Assembly (NCBI GenBank): GCA_030710605.1
Contig: CP092872.1
Span: 12,352,508 to 12,416,507, forward strand
Direction of reading: 5' to 3'
From: Cordylochernes scorpioides
Taxonomy: Eukaryota; Arthropoda; Arachnida; Pseudoscorpiones; Chernetidae
DNA: 64,000 bases
The notes beneath the pieces were generated by a model. It was not told the DNA's origin and searched no databases. It saw nothing but the letters and a program-made list of their open reading frames with translations. The stretch's first letter is position 1. Each line of letters opens with the position of its first letter. The position numbers and the translations under genes were made by a program. Shown here in pieces: positions 10,777 through 22,545 of this stretch.

Positions 10777-10876
10777 NNNNNNNNNNNNNNNNNNNNNNNN
10801 NNNNNNNNNNNNNNNNNNNNNNNNNNNNNNNNNNNNNNNNNNNNNNNNNNNNNNNNNNNNNNNNNNNNNNNNNNNN
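10777..10876. other. Assembly gap (100 N)
   Basis: Exactly 100 N, the usual placeholder for a gap of unknown size. It lies inside the left arm of the inverted repeat. Confidence 0.98.
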
Positions 10877-10917
10877 CAATCTGCACTATTAAAAGAAAAG
10901 ATAATATGCATTATATA

Positions 10918-11200
10918 CACTATGTACAATGAATATGGCGCCTCTACCATCGCTGCAGAGTTTGGTGGAGAATCACCAGCGGGTCTCCAGCGACACCACG
11001 TATTTCGTGATCTACGAAGAAAACGTAGATAGCATGCTTCGCTGCTGAGGAGATGGTGATGGCGTGGTCCTCAAGACCAACTGGAAAGATCCAGGGCTGT
11101 AGGTCCGGCGGCCCGATGATGGAGAACGCCTCTCGGATGACAGTAAAGCCTGTAGAAGAACACATGCGTCCGAAAGCTTGCCAATAAAGTTCTTATAAGA
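10918..11200 (-). pseudogene. Unidentified coding-like fragment, copy A
   Basis: It is homologous to 13435-13665. On the minus strand both read ...FPVGLEDH-ITISS-AK--IYV, then FFVD-EIRGVAGD-LVILHQTLQ, with conservative differences (T/A, Y/H, N/H, L/P). The plus frame is also open in copy B but is broken in copy A, so the minus strand looks the more likely coding strand. Base composition is richer in GC than the flanks. I do not recognise the family; a retroelement remnant is likely. DNA from 11203 to 11940 shows no supported gene. It holds a GC-rich patch at 11490-11600 and a TATAAATACC at about 11656, which may be LTR debris. Confidence 0.35.
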
Positions 11201-11942
11201 CATTCCTCTTTAATCGGCGTTTTATTTTGCTATAATTTAATTATAATAATTATAATTTAGCGCTTATTTTCTTTTAAAATATATATAATATATTGATACA
11301 TATTTCTACATTTCCTAGTACACAATGATTAAAAACCAAAAAAGCGAGAGAGTATGACAATTAAACCAGTTTATTAACATCTAGTAAACAAATTTAGAGC
11401 TTAAAATTAGAGTAAAAAAACAATAATAAGGAGAAATATTTACACCAGACGAAGCCTACTTCGAAGGGACATCTGAATATTGTCAAGTAGCTCCATCCAG
11501 ATGAGACACCTGTTAATCATCCCTGGACCCGGGTGGGACCACAGGTGTGAGGGGTTCTCGGAAGCTGATCTGTAAATAAGGAAAACGGGACGGTGGCTGA
11601 CGCCGTTCATTAGGATTATCTTTAACTTGGGGTAAGTTGTGCTATCTCTCTCTCCCTATAAATACCCCTTATAATAAATGAATTATTCCCAAATATTTTC
11701 TTGCTTTATTTATCTCCGCGACAATATTATCAGGAGCTATAAGCATGTCTCATCAATGGTGAACTCTCCCAGCCGTTTCGCCATTTTAATCTACAGATCA
11801 CTTCACTATTGTATTAAATTGTATTTCTTATATATTCTGAATCTGCTATTGAGTACAATAAATTGGTGTTTTAAAAGAACTATGGACATATGATTATAGG
11901 ACTGTAGAAATGTCCATCTACTTCTTTCTTATCTCCACTCAA

Positions 11943-12134
11943 TCATTTTAAGGTATCAAGCTTGTAAAGCTTGAGACTTTTGATGGTGTCTGCCGGGGAA
12001 GAGTAGAGCTCATCAATGGATGAGTCAATACAGTCGATAATGTGTTTTTGGATTGCAGGTTGAGAATTGCACTTAGTACATAGTGGGAAAACCTTGCAAT
12101 CATTCTGGAAAGTCATTGTCAAGTGTGTTAACAA
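11943..12134 (-). pseudogene. LINE C-terminal zinc-knuckle remnant
   Basis: The minus-strand frame reads FPLCTKCNSQPAIQKHIIDC, then SSIDELYSSPADTIKSLKLY, to a stop. The C-x2-C...H-x3/4-C arrangement near a C-terminus is typical of non-LTR retrotransposon ORF2 proteins. The upstream reverse transcriptase is absent. A more decayed relative (IDKLYSSTAETIKG) is at 42640-42740. DNA from 12135 to 12900 is AT-rich, and I see only dispersed repeat fragments there. Confidence 0.55.
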
Positions 12135-12899
12135 ATAAATGATATTTTAATCCAATATATGCCTTTTTAATTAAAGATTTATTTATGGATTGCTCTATTT
12201 TCAAAACAATAATTTATAAAATAAAATATGAGCAAAGAGGGAAATTCACAGAGTAACAAAATATAAACATCAAAATATTTAACAACAACAAAAAGCCTTT
12301 ATTGAGGACCTCTCGTCCTATAAAGGATTCGCCAGTTTACAGAGTAATTGAAGAGAAAAGAACTAATACAGAGATATATGTAGTAGGCATAGTATAGTAT
12401 TTTCTACACTGTGACTATATACAATAGCAGCAACAAGCCTTTTACTGGAATCAAAGTCCCATACAGGATTTGTCATTCTAATCCTGACAAAGATTATTTG
12501 CATAAAATTATTTACATCAATTAGATTATGTATATAGCTTCCCCTTCTCTTCAGCCGTCTTCCAAAATTTGAAAAACGCAAAAGCTCCAGCTCTGATAAA
12601 TATCAAAATTAATACTTTGTTAATAAAATAATAAATACTTTACTACAATATTGTAGTTCTAATATTCAGCGATAGATGGAGATAATTTAATGATGATATT
12701 ATAAGCATTAATGAGCTTATTTCCTGAGAAAATAGGTCACAGTCAAGATGAGGATTTTAGTGAATGGTATCGTATTGATATGACATTTTGACAATTAAAA
12801 ATTTTTTATTGACATCTTGTCAATACATGCAATATTATATAAAATAATTAGATTTTCTGTTGTATTTTGATTGTTATTTATATAGAATTATTAGCTACT

Positions 12900-13185
12900 G
12901 CTTGATTTTGGTATACATGAGAATTTTACGATACCGCTTTGCAGTCGTGGGTATAATCTTGAAAGAATAATAATAAAAAAGTAAAGATTAGAAATTCCTT
13001 TAATTGAGCTTATAAGGTATATAAAAACATAATTTGATAAAAGTAATGCCTGGCTTAAGGCGTAAGAATAAAATAGAAAAGCTTATTTACATAATGTACA
13101 AAAGTTTTGAGCCGGCCATTGGGATAAAACAACAACGAGTTTTTATAGGCGAAGAGTGACCTCTGGCGGTCGATTTAACAGAATA
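12900..13185 (+). repeat. Dispersed repeat with CTCTGGCGGTCG end, copy A
   Basis: Shared marks are TTAATTGAGCTTATAA, GCCTGGCTTAAGGCGTAAGA, TTTTGAGCCGGCC and the terminal GACCTCTGGCGGTCGA. An inverted copy is at 37700-37985. Its outer portions also flank the hammerhead units at 38160-38260 and 38820-38870. No ORF. Confidence 0.65.
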
Positions 13186-13267
13186 TTTGGATCTATGAAA
13201 TATAATTCCAAATAAAATAATATTTTTATATAACATGTATATATACATAATACTATGTACAATAGTT

Positions 13268-13404
13268 CTTTAAATTAAAAAAACTTCGGCCAGTAAATCT
13301 TTTTTTATTGTCTTTGTATAAAGACATACAAAGACATACATATAAATAAAATCATTTGTATTGAGACAATAAAAAATATTTACTGGCCGAAGAATCTTTA
13401 ATTT
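13268..13404. mobile_element. Short foldback element, about 137 bp
   Basis: Inverted ends AACTTCGGCCAGTAAAT/ATTTACTGGCCGAAG, with TTTATTGTCT/GAGACAATAAA continuing inward, enclose a short AT-rich centre. The same left end with a different centre, a hammerhead-like motif, is at 49312-49400. Confidence 0.7.
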
Positions 13405-13434
13405 GAATAACTATGAATGCCGGCCAGGCAGCCT

Positions 13435-13665
13435 CTATCTTTACGGCTATATACAATGTACATGGCGCCTCTACCACGGCTGCAGAGTTTGGTGGAGAAT
13501 CACCAGCAGGTCTCCAGCGACACCACGTATTTCGTTATCTACGAAGAATACGTAGATTACGTACTTCGCCGAAGAGGAGATGGTGATGGTGTGGTCCTCG
13601 AGACCAACTGGAAAGTTCCAAGACTTCAGGTCCGATGATGGAGAACACCTCTCGGATGACAACGG
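13435..13665 (-). pseudogene. Unidentified coding-like fragment, copy B
   Basis: Partner of 10918-11200. The minus-strand frame reads NFPVGLEDHTITISSSAKYV, then IYVFFVDNEIRGVAGDLLVI. Both copies lie in the spacer of the large inverted repeat in the same orientation. Function and family are not recognised. DNA from 13670 to 13970 shows no supported feature. Confidence 0.35.
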
Positions 13666-13969
13666 CGCTATATTGGTATGATAGGGGAGTTGAAGCGTTC
13701 AATCTCAAGTTCCAAATGGTACAGACATGTGGAATGTGAGATAAGATACTGGATCATGGTTGTCTAAAGTTGTCGATGCGCATCCAATCAACATATATCG
13801 ATCGAAGAATCCTATGTGTAAGATATTGTTGCATCAATGCGCCTTACATTTTTTCAAAATATTCTATGATATTTAATTTTTATTTAAAACAGATTATTTA
13901 GATTATCATCATTACTTTTTTATAGTTTCATTCCTTTTATAATATTGTTATTGTACATATATCTTGATT

Positions 13970-14290
13970 GGTTATTGGAGCGAGAGCTCAAAAATCATTT
14001 ATTTTGGTTAGCAGCCCCGTAAATAAAGATATTTTCTCTTGGAGCGAGAGAGGACCTAGACGAATACTACGGATCACGACCTACGAGGAAGACAACCAAT
14101 AAATAAACGCAATAACTTTAAAAGGTAATTTATTTTTATTTACTTTTCTTTTTTTTGCTTTAAGTATGGAAATACGCTCGGGAAACGTTGAAACGTTTAT
14201 AACTCCAAGAAGGAGGAAACCAAGGTCGACGACTCTGAAAAGCTGCAACTTGGTGCAACAATTGCTAATACCTATGTTACGACGCTTTTC
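13970..14290 (+). pseudogene. Retroelement leader with gag-like start, copy A
   Basis: It is homologous in inverted orientation to 28190-28430. Shared marks are GATTGGTTATTGGAGCGAGAG, GATCACGACCTACGAGGAAG, AATAAATAAAC and an ATG at 14166 preceded by TTGCTTTAAGT. In the other copy the frame starts METRSVYNTKKEETKVEDPA; here it is diverged and shifted. An LTR-retrotransposon 5' region is my inference. Confidence 0.35.
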
Positions 14291-14585
14291 AGCTGTCGTT
14301 GTTTACGTACAAAGGCTTCTGAATAACAAGAGGGTTCTATGTAGATACAGCTTAGCGTGACATACTTTATCACCAGTAACCGCTAGTAGAATTAAGGATT
14401 AGATGCCTCCAATTTCCGCCACCAGAAGGATCTTCCTCGCCAACAGCCGTCGAGGTCGGGCAAGCTTCTCTGGCATCCTCTTCCAGGATAATCCACATGG
14501 CCATACTACTGGAGACAACTTGCCGCTTCTCTCAACGCCGATGTCATCAGACTGTCTGTTCACCCCGCCTGTCTTTTACTCAGTC

Positions 14586-15388
14586 TTTTGACCCGTATGT
14601 TACTTTTTGAAAAGTAATATGTTAATAGGTAAACAGCTATATGCATAGTGTTACGACTACTATGGTAGTCAACTTTATTTTTATGCAAATATATTTGTAA
14701 CTTTAAAACTAAGAGAAAAAAGTATGTAAATTTCTTTTAATGTATATGTAAATTTCTTTGAATGTATAAATTAGTATGTAAATTTCTTCAATATATAAAT
14801 TGAGCGTGTTTTTCAATAAAAAAGAGTTTCTGGATAGGTTTTTGGACGTTTGGTAGTCGTCCTTAGAGCCTCTTTCTTTGGAGTTACCGAGCTGGTCAAG
14901 TAGCTGGTTTGAAACACTAGCTCGTCTCTCAAGGTAAAGAGAGACAGCAATCTATATTGAGAAGAAGACCTCAATTCATAGTGTGGTTGTAGAGACAAAA
15001 CAAGCACGGTGTGTCTTCTCAATTTCCCTGCTGAACTGTGTACCCCTTCTTTTAATCCCACGGTTTCTCCTTGGCCAGTAGTACTTCCTTGTTTACCATC
15101 CACGTCGTTTTGGCTCTTATGAAGGGGAGCCAGATGGCACACGTATTTGTCACATAAATACTCTCGCTACATTGTAAGCCAATATATAGGTATGTAGCGT
15201 AAGTGACTGGGAAGGTAGTAAGCTTTGTCAACTTGTGCTACCAGGTAAACAGTTCAGCTGGGAATCTGAGAATGTCGTTATAAAAAATGACTAGAAAACA
15301 CACCGTGTTTGTCTCCACACCATACTATGCATATAGCTCTTTACCTATTTACATATTTTATTTTAAAAAAATAACATACGCGTCAAAA
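14586..15388. mobile_element. Putative DNA element with about 70-bp terminal inverted repeats, 803 bp
   Basis: The left end TTTTGACCCGTATGTTA with ATAGGTAAACAGCTATATGC pairs with the reverse complement of the right end (TTTTGACGCGTATGTTA, ATAGGTAAAGAGCTATATGC). A second inverted pair, GAGACAAA...CACGGTGTG, lies further in. A 109-codon minus-strand frame (14813-15142) inside has no recognisable transposase motif. No target duplication is readable. Confidence 0.6.
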
Positions 15389-15429
15389 ATAGTGTTGTAA
15401 AGTATTTATTATTTTATTAACAGAGTATC

Positions 15430-15565
15430 ATTTTTTTATGTTTATATTTTGTTATTCTGTAAACATCCCTCATTGCTTATCGTTTGTTTATCATTCATAG
15501 TTTGTTCTTGCCTTAAATAAATTGCTGTGTCATCCTGGAGTTTGTCTTTCCTAATTTTCCACGTG
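15430..15565 (-). repeat. Dispersed repeat family, inverted copy
   Basis: It matches 9545-9730 in reverse complement (CATTCATAGTTTGTTC, AAATTGCTGTGTCATCCTG, TTTTCCACGTGGCAA). It lies directly before the 30-bp minisatellite. Confidence 0.7.
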
Positions 15566-15599
15566 GCAATTATTTACAATTATAAATATTCAAATTTGT

Positions 15600-17010
15600 T
15601 TTTAAACGGATAACCAACGAATCTACACACAGCGATGCGCATTCATGCACAAGTGCACATTTACGTGAACATAATCAAGCATATAAATAACATGTACATA
15701 AACAAATACACACAGATATATGCATAATGTACATAAATCATAACATAAACAAGAACTACCATGTACAGTACCAACGAGAACACACATATACCAACACATG
15801 GACAAACATGTACCTCGTCACGTATAAACATGAAGATACGTGATAAAGAGTATAAATAAACGTGCACGCGCACATTCATACGAAGAAACAGATTTACATG
15901 AACAAGACACACACAAGCAACAATATGAACATTAATATGAACAGATATGTACATAAACAAACAAGAACATGATCAATTACATGAACAGCCATGTGTATAC
16001 ACACGAAAAAAACATTTACATAAACAAGACACACATAAGCAACAATAAAATCATTTATTTAAACAGATATGTAAATAAACAAGCACAATACACAAACTAG
16101 AACATAATCAATTACATAAACTGACACGTGAAAACACACGAATAAAGATTTACATAAACAGGTACACACACAAACAAGAACATGTTCAATGTACATAGTC
16201 ACGATAAAACATGTACATAAACAGGTATATACATAATCAATAAATTAATCTATAACATAAACAGACATGTGCATACACACGATAAATCATGTGCATAAAC
16301 AGGTACACACGAACAAACAAGAACATGATCAATCACATAAACGGACAGGTTCATACAAACGAACAAACATGTACATAAACAGGTACACACACAATCAAGA
16401 AAATGATCAATGACCTAAACAGACATGTGCATACACACGAACAAACACGTACATAAACAGGTACACACGAACAAACATGTGCATAAACAGGTACACACGA
16501 ACAAACATGTGCATAAACATGTACACACGAACAAACATGTGCATCAACAGGTACACACGAACAAACATGTGCATAAACAGGTACACACGAACAAACACGT
16601 ACATAAACAGGTACACACGAACAAACACGTACATAAACAGCTACACACGAACAAACACGTACATAAACAGGTACACACGAACAAACACGTACATAAACAG
16701 GTACACACGAACAAACATGTGCATAAACAGGTACACACGAACAAACAAGAACATGATCAATCACATAAACGGACAGGTTCATACAAACGAATAAACATGT
16801 AAATAAACAGGTACACACACAAACAAGAACATGATCAATGTACATAAACACGATCAAACATGTACATAAACAGGTACATAAACAAACAAAAACATAATCG
16901 ATCACATAAACGGACAGGTTCATACAAACGAATAAACATGTACATAAACAGGTACGCACACAAACAAGAACATGATCAATGACTTAAACAGGCGTGTACA
17001 TACTAACGAA
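15600..17010 (+). repeat. 30-bp minisatellite with homogeneous core at 16430-16750
   Basis: The core unit is ACAAACATGTGCATAAACAG plus GTACACACGA, in about ten near-identical copies alternating between CATGTGC and CACGTAC variants. Diverged units spread to both sides, giving a graded array. Because 30 is a multiple of three, frames on both strands stay open (HTNKHVHKQV on plus; CTCLFVCTCL on minus). These are not treated as genes. Confidence 0.9.
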
Positions 17011-17014
17011 CAAA

Positions 17015-17745
17015 CACGTAGAATGACTGCATTATCAATGCAGAAAGCACTATGTAGCCCACCGTACTCCAAAGCTGTTTACCATCCACACCAACTAAGT
17101 ATTCACCTGCGGTATTTGGGGCGACGGAAGTTGAGGCGCCATGAATATTCCATAACCGCCCATAGAGAACCTAATCACGTTTTTAATCACTTGATAATTG
17201 CTATCGGGGCGGTCACACGAGACCCATTCTGTGGCATCTGGTGCTCTGGCAACTGGTACTCGCTGGGTATTTTGTGCCTAGATTGACAACTGGAGCCTCA
17301 ATGGGTATCTGATGTCTTGTTTGACAACTGGTGCTTCACTGGGTATCTGGTGCCTTGCTTGTCCACTTGTGGCGTTCTTAGTATCTCGGGCGTAACCGAT
17401 CTCCGCAGGACGACGGTCTCTGCCTCCTACTCTGTATGATGGCTGCGGTAGACGCTGCAGAATGTCCCCAGGTTCTACCCCTCCATTATCACATCCTGCG
17501 TTGAGTGCGCTATGGTAGAGGCACCGTCGCAGAAGTATTTGACAGTCGTCCTTAGCCGGCGCTCAGGAACTAGCACGTCTTGTCATCAGTCTCCTTCTCT
17601 TCTGTCAGAGCCAAACATCAGAAGCCGGTGGTGTTAGCCACGTTCGGTTCCGAACCAGCCAAGAGTCGCCGTGTGACCTGAATATCGTTCATTCAGGCGA
17701 GGCAAAGCTGGCCCGCGATGTCCAGAGTGTATTCTTATATATATT
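17015..17745. other. GC-richer unassigned block
   Basis: This sequence is clearly richer in GC than its surroundings and has three diverged repeats of the type CAACTGGTGCTTCACTGGGT (about 17250-17350). No frame longer than about 100 codons is open. It could be the 5' end of a decayed retroelement. I cannot name it. Confidence 0.3.
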
Positions 17746-17751
17746 ACAATA

Positions 17752-20474
17752 CACTCATAGACAAAACTTAAGGAAGTTTTACCTTTCAGCATGTATATCG
17801 AGATTCAGACAATAACTCTGAAAGTTACACTCATAGACAAAACTTAAGGAAGTTTTACCTTTCAGCATGTATATCGAGATTCAGACAATAACTCTGAAAG
17901 TTACACTCATAGACAAAACTTAAGGAAGTTTTACCTTTCAGCATGTATATCGAGATTCAGACAATAACTCTGAAAGTTACACTCATAGACAAAACTTAAG
18001 GAAGTTTTACCTTTCAGCATGTATATCGAGATTCAGACAATAACTCTGAAAGTTACACTCATAGACAAAACTTAAGGAAGTTTTACCTTTCAGCATGTAT
18101 ATCGAGATTCAGACAATAACTCTGAAAGATACACTCATGGACAAAACTTAAGGAAGATGCACCTTTTAGCATGTATATCGAGATTCAGACAATAACTCTG
18201 AAAGATACACTCATAGACAAAACTTAAGGAAGTTGTACCTTTTAGCATGTATATCGAGATTCAGACAATAACTCTGAAAGTTACACTCATAGACAAAACT
18301 TAAGGAAGTTGTACCTTTTAGCATGTATATCGGGATTCAGACAATAACTCTGAAAGTTACACTCATAGACAAAACTTAAGGAAGTTGTACCTTTTAGCAT
18401 GTATATCGGGATTCAGACAATAACTCTGAAAGTTACAATCATAGACAAAACTTAAGGAAGTTGTACCTTTTAGCATGTATATCGGGATTCAGACAATAAC
18501 TCTGAAAGTTACACTCATAGACAAAACTTAAGGAAGTTGTACCTTTTAGCATGTATATCGGGATTCAGACAATAACTCTGTAAGATACACTCATGGACAA
18601 AACTTAAGGAAGTTATACCTTTTAGCATGTATATCGGGATTCAGACAATAACTCTGAAAGTTACACTCATAGACAAAACTTAAGGAAGTTGTACCTTTTA
18701 GCATGTATATCGGGATTCAGACAATAACTCTGTAAGATACACTCATGGACAAAACTTAAGGAAGTTATACCTTTTAGCATGTATATCGGGATTCAGACAA
18801 TAACTCTGAAAGTTACACTCATAGACAAAACTTAAGGTAGTTGTACCTTTTAGCATGTATATCGGGATTCAGACAATAACTCTGAAAGTTACACTCATAG
18901 ACAAAACTTAAGGAAGTTTTACCTTTCAGCATGTATATCGAGATTCAGACAATAACTCTGAAAGTTACACTCATAGACAAAACTTAAGGAAGTTTTACCT
19001 TTCAGCATATATATCGGGATTCAGACAATAACTCTGAAAGTTACACTCATAGACAAAACTTAAGGAAGTTGTACCTTTTAGCATGTATATCGAGATTCAG
19101 ACAATAACTCTGAAAGTTACACTCATAGACAAAACTTAAGGAAGTTGTACCTTTTAGCATGTATATCGAGATTCAGACAATAACTCTGAAAGTTACACTC
19201 ATAGACAAAACTTAAGGAAGTTTTACCTTTCAGCATGTATATCGAGATTCAGACAATAACTCTGAAAGTTACACTCATAGACAAAACTTAAGGAAGTTGT
19301 ACCTTTTAGCATGTATATCGAGATTCAGACAATAACTCTGAAAGTTACACTCATAGACAAAACTTAAGGAAGTTTTACCTTTCAGCATGTATATCGAGAT
19401 TCAGACAATAACTCTGTAAGATACACTCATGGACAAAACTTAAGGAAGTTGTACCTTTTAGCATGTATATCGAGATTCAGACAATAACTCTGAAAGTTAC
19501 ACTCATGGACAAAACTTAAGGAAGTTTTACCTTTCAGCATGTATATCGAGATTCAGACAATAACTCTGAAAGATACACTCATGGACAAAACTTAAGGAAG
19601 ATGCATCTTTCCGCATGTATATCGAGATTCAGACAATAACTCTGAAAGATACACTCATGGACAAAACTTAAGGAAGATGCACCTTTTAGCATGTATATCG
19701 AGATTCAGACAATAACTCTGAAAGATACACTCATGGACAAAACTTAAAGAAGTTTTACCTTTCAGCATGTATATCGAGATTCAGACAATAACTCTGAAAG
19801 ATACACTCATGGACAAAACTTAAGGAAGTTGTACCTTTTAGCATGTATATCGAGATTCAGACAATAACTCTGAAAGATACACTCATAGACAAAACTTAAG
19901 GAAGTTTTACCTTTCAGCATGTATATCGAGATTCAGACAATAACTCTGAAAGATACACTCATGGACAAAACTTAAGGAAGTTGCACTTTTTAGCATGTAT
20001 ATCGAGATTCAGACAATAACTCTGAAAGATAAACTCATGGACAAAACTTAAGTAAGTTTTACCTTTCAGCATGTATATCAGGATTCAGACAATAACTCTG
20101 AAAGATACACTCACGGACAAAACTTAAGGAGGTTTTATCTTTCAGCATGTATAACGGGATTCAGACAATAACTCTGAAAGATAAAATCATGGACAAAACT
20201 TAAGGAAGTTGTACCTTTTAGCATGTATATCGGGATTCAGACAATAACTCTGAAAGATACACTCATGGGCAAAACTTAAGGAAGTTGTATCTTTCAGCAT
20301 GTATATCAGGATTCAGACAATAACTCTGAAAGATATTACAGTGACCTTCAATGTGTGAACACACACGAGCTAACCAAGTGTAAACAAAATTGTCTCCGTC
20401 TCATTCAAAAAAAAAAAAAAAAAAACACCAGCTACATCAAAGACCTTCCACTTCCGAAATTTCATCCCTGAGTG
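17752..20474. mobile_element. Tc1-like MITE expanded into a 76-bp satellite (about 34 monomers)
   Basis: The left terminus after TA is CACTCATAGACAAAACTTAA. The right terminus is the reverse complement of CACTCAGGGATGAAATTTCG, followed by TA. Between them 17752-20340 is a head-to-tail array with an exact 76-bp period, and 20340-20474 is the element's unique inner segment (GTGACCTTCAATGTGTG...AAATTGTCTCCGTCTC). Each monomer begins with the terminal sequence, so the satellite was generated from the MITE's own end. Subfamilies differ at ATCGAGATT/ATCGGGATT and CTTTCAGC/CTTTTAGC. No coding capacity. Confidence 0.88.
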
Positions 20475-20724
20475 TATATTGTCACACGGTGCCTCAGAGT
20501 TGGTTTTACGTCGACATTTGATTACCTCATGACTATATTGAAGACAAGATAAAAAAAAAATCATTGAATAAGCAAATTATATTCACAGGAGGGTATTTAT
20601 AAACTCTTTGCGAATATCAAAAACAACCAGAGAAATATATAAACCAAATATTTATTAATAAAATGAGCTAAAATCGCATTATGATAAATCACCGAGTAGA
20701 CATTCACAAAGTATTATGTAACAA

Positions 20725-20885
20725 TACTGCCACGTGGAAAATTAGGGAAGACAAACTTCAGGATGAATCAGCAATTTATTTAAGACAGGAACAAACTATG
20801 AATGATAAACAAAAGCAACGAGGGAAGTTTACAGAGTAGCAAAATATAAATATAAAAAATTATACTCTGTTAATAAAATAATAAA
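20725..20885 (+). repeat. Dispersed repeat family, direct copy
   Basis: It matches 9545-9730 (CCACGTGGAAAATTAGGGAA, CAAACTTCAGGATGA, GGGAAGTTTACAGAGTAGCA). It is followed by the LINE-tail array. The interval 20475-20724 is AT-rich with nothing identifiable. Confidence 0.7.
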
Positions 20886-20914
20886 TAATTTGCTACAATA
20901 TAAAGAAAAATAAG

Positions 20915-22045
20915 GTGGGGGGGGGAGAAGTCCGATTACACATCCCTGCGGTCCCCCCTGGACCCTTGGATAATTCGACAAAATTCTGGTTCGTTTCCAA
21001 GGTGACTAATGTGGCAACGGCACCCATTTTCCAATAAAGAGCAAATAGCCGCAGCCTTGCAGAAAATTGACATAGACCCAGAGCAGCAGCTTTACACACC
21101 CAAGATAGTGGACATTGCTGCTGCTGTGATAGAGATGTATGGATAGATCTGAGGCTCTTCATTGGACACGACAACAACAACTGAAAATTGACAGACACAG
21201 ATCAGCAGTTTTACACACCCAAGATAGTGGACATTGCTGCTGCTGTGATAGAGATGCATGGAGATATCTGAGGCTCTTCTTTGGACACGACAACAACAAA
21301 CCCAAGATAGTGGACATTTCTGCTGCTGTGATAGAGATGCATGTAGACATCTGAGACTCTTTATTGGACACGACACCAACCCAAGATAGTGGACATTTCT
21401 GCTGCTGTGATAGAGATGCATGTAGACATCTGAGGCTCTTTATTGGACACGACAACAACAAACCCAAGATAGTGGACATTTCTGCTGCTGTGATAGAGAT
21501 GCATGTAGACATCTGAGGCTCTTCATTGGACACGACAACAAAAACCCAAGATAGTGGACATTGCCGCTGCTGTGATAGAGATGTATGGAGACATCTGAGG
21601 CTTTTCATTGGACACGACAACAACAAACCCAAGATAGTGGACATTGCTGCTGCTGTGATAGAGATGCATGGAGACATCTGAGGCTTTTCATTGGACACGA
21701 CAACAACAAACCCAAGATAGAGGACATTGCTGCTGCTGTGATAGAGATGCATGGAGACATCTGAGACTCTTCATTGGACACGACAGCAACAAACCCAAGA
21801 TAGTGGACATTGCTGCTGCTGTGATAGAGATGTATGGAGACATCTGAGGCTCTTTATTGGACACGACAACAACAAACCCAAGATAGGGGACATTGCTGCT
21901 GCTGTGATAGAGATGTATGGAGACATCTGAGGCTCTTTATTGGACACGACAACAACAAACCCAAGATAGGGGACATTGCTGCTGCTGTGATAGAGATGTA
22001 TGGAGACATCTGAGGCTCTTCATTGGACATGACAACAACAAAAAG
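20915..22045 (+). repeat. LINE-tail tandem array, about 11 units
   Basis: The first two units are long (about 115 bp, including GAAAATTGACATAGACCCAG). Later units lose that stretch and settle at about 80-90 bp (AACCCAAGATAGTGGACATT, GCTGCTGCTGTGATAGAGAT, GACACGACAACAACAAA). Unit content matches the end of the LINE reading frame plus the 3' tail. Open frames on both strands here are repeat shadows. Confidence 0.8.
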
Positions 22046-22179
22046 AGAAATAAGTACTAACAACCAACCCATCGAACATATAGGAAATATAAGTAGAGGT
22101 CATGTTAACACAGCAGTAATGAAATTTTAAATTGTGATAAATATGCCTAATAAACCAAACTTCACTGGTATTTCCCTCT

Positions 22180-22480
22180 TACTAGACGAACAGTGTCTCA
22201 GTATAAGGACTTGAACAGGTCCCCCAGGTCTGCAGGATCATGGTATGGTGTCATCCTAAGCCATGAACTAGGTTTCTTTTCTGTATTGAATTTTCTACAG
22301 ATATGACAATCATACGTCACATCAGATAGTTTCCGTGTCATCTTGTACAATCCTAAGTAACTTTTCGTGATTTTCTTGAAGTTTCCAACCTTTTATACAG
22401 ATAAGAAATTCCACATCAGATCGCCAACGCTGTAATCTGCCACTTCGTGCAAGGAGCCCTAGTCTAACTTTGTCCTTTCC
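22180..22480 (-). pseudogene. Possible Gypsy-type integrase C-terminal remnant
   Basis: The minus-strand reading includes RKLSDVTYDCHIC and WLRMTPYHDPADL. This resembles the 'KLSDVxY...LKPYHD' end of Gypsy-type integrases. The upstream frame is shifted and contains stops. There is no catalytic core. Assignment is tentative. The flanking 22050-22180 and 22480-22545 show nothing supported. Confidence 0.35.
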
Positions 22481-22545
22481 CCTGGCCTTCAATAGTTTCC
22501 AATCATTCCATGCTTCTTAAATAACTCTAATGACAATACAAGATC

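Noticed and set aside
16351-16959. 202-codon minus-strand Cys/Val-rich frame and 125-codon plus-strand HTNKHVHKQV repeat frame
   Set aside because: Both are shadows of the 30-bp minisatellite; two strands cannot both be coding on this evidence.
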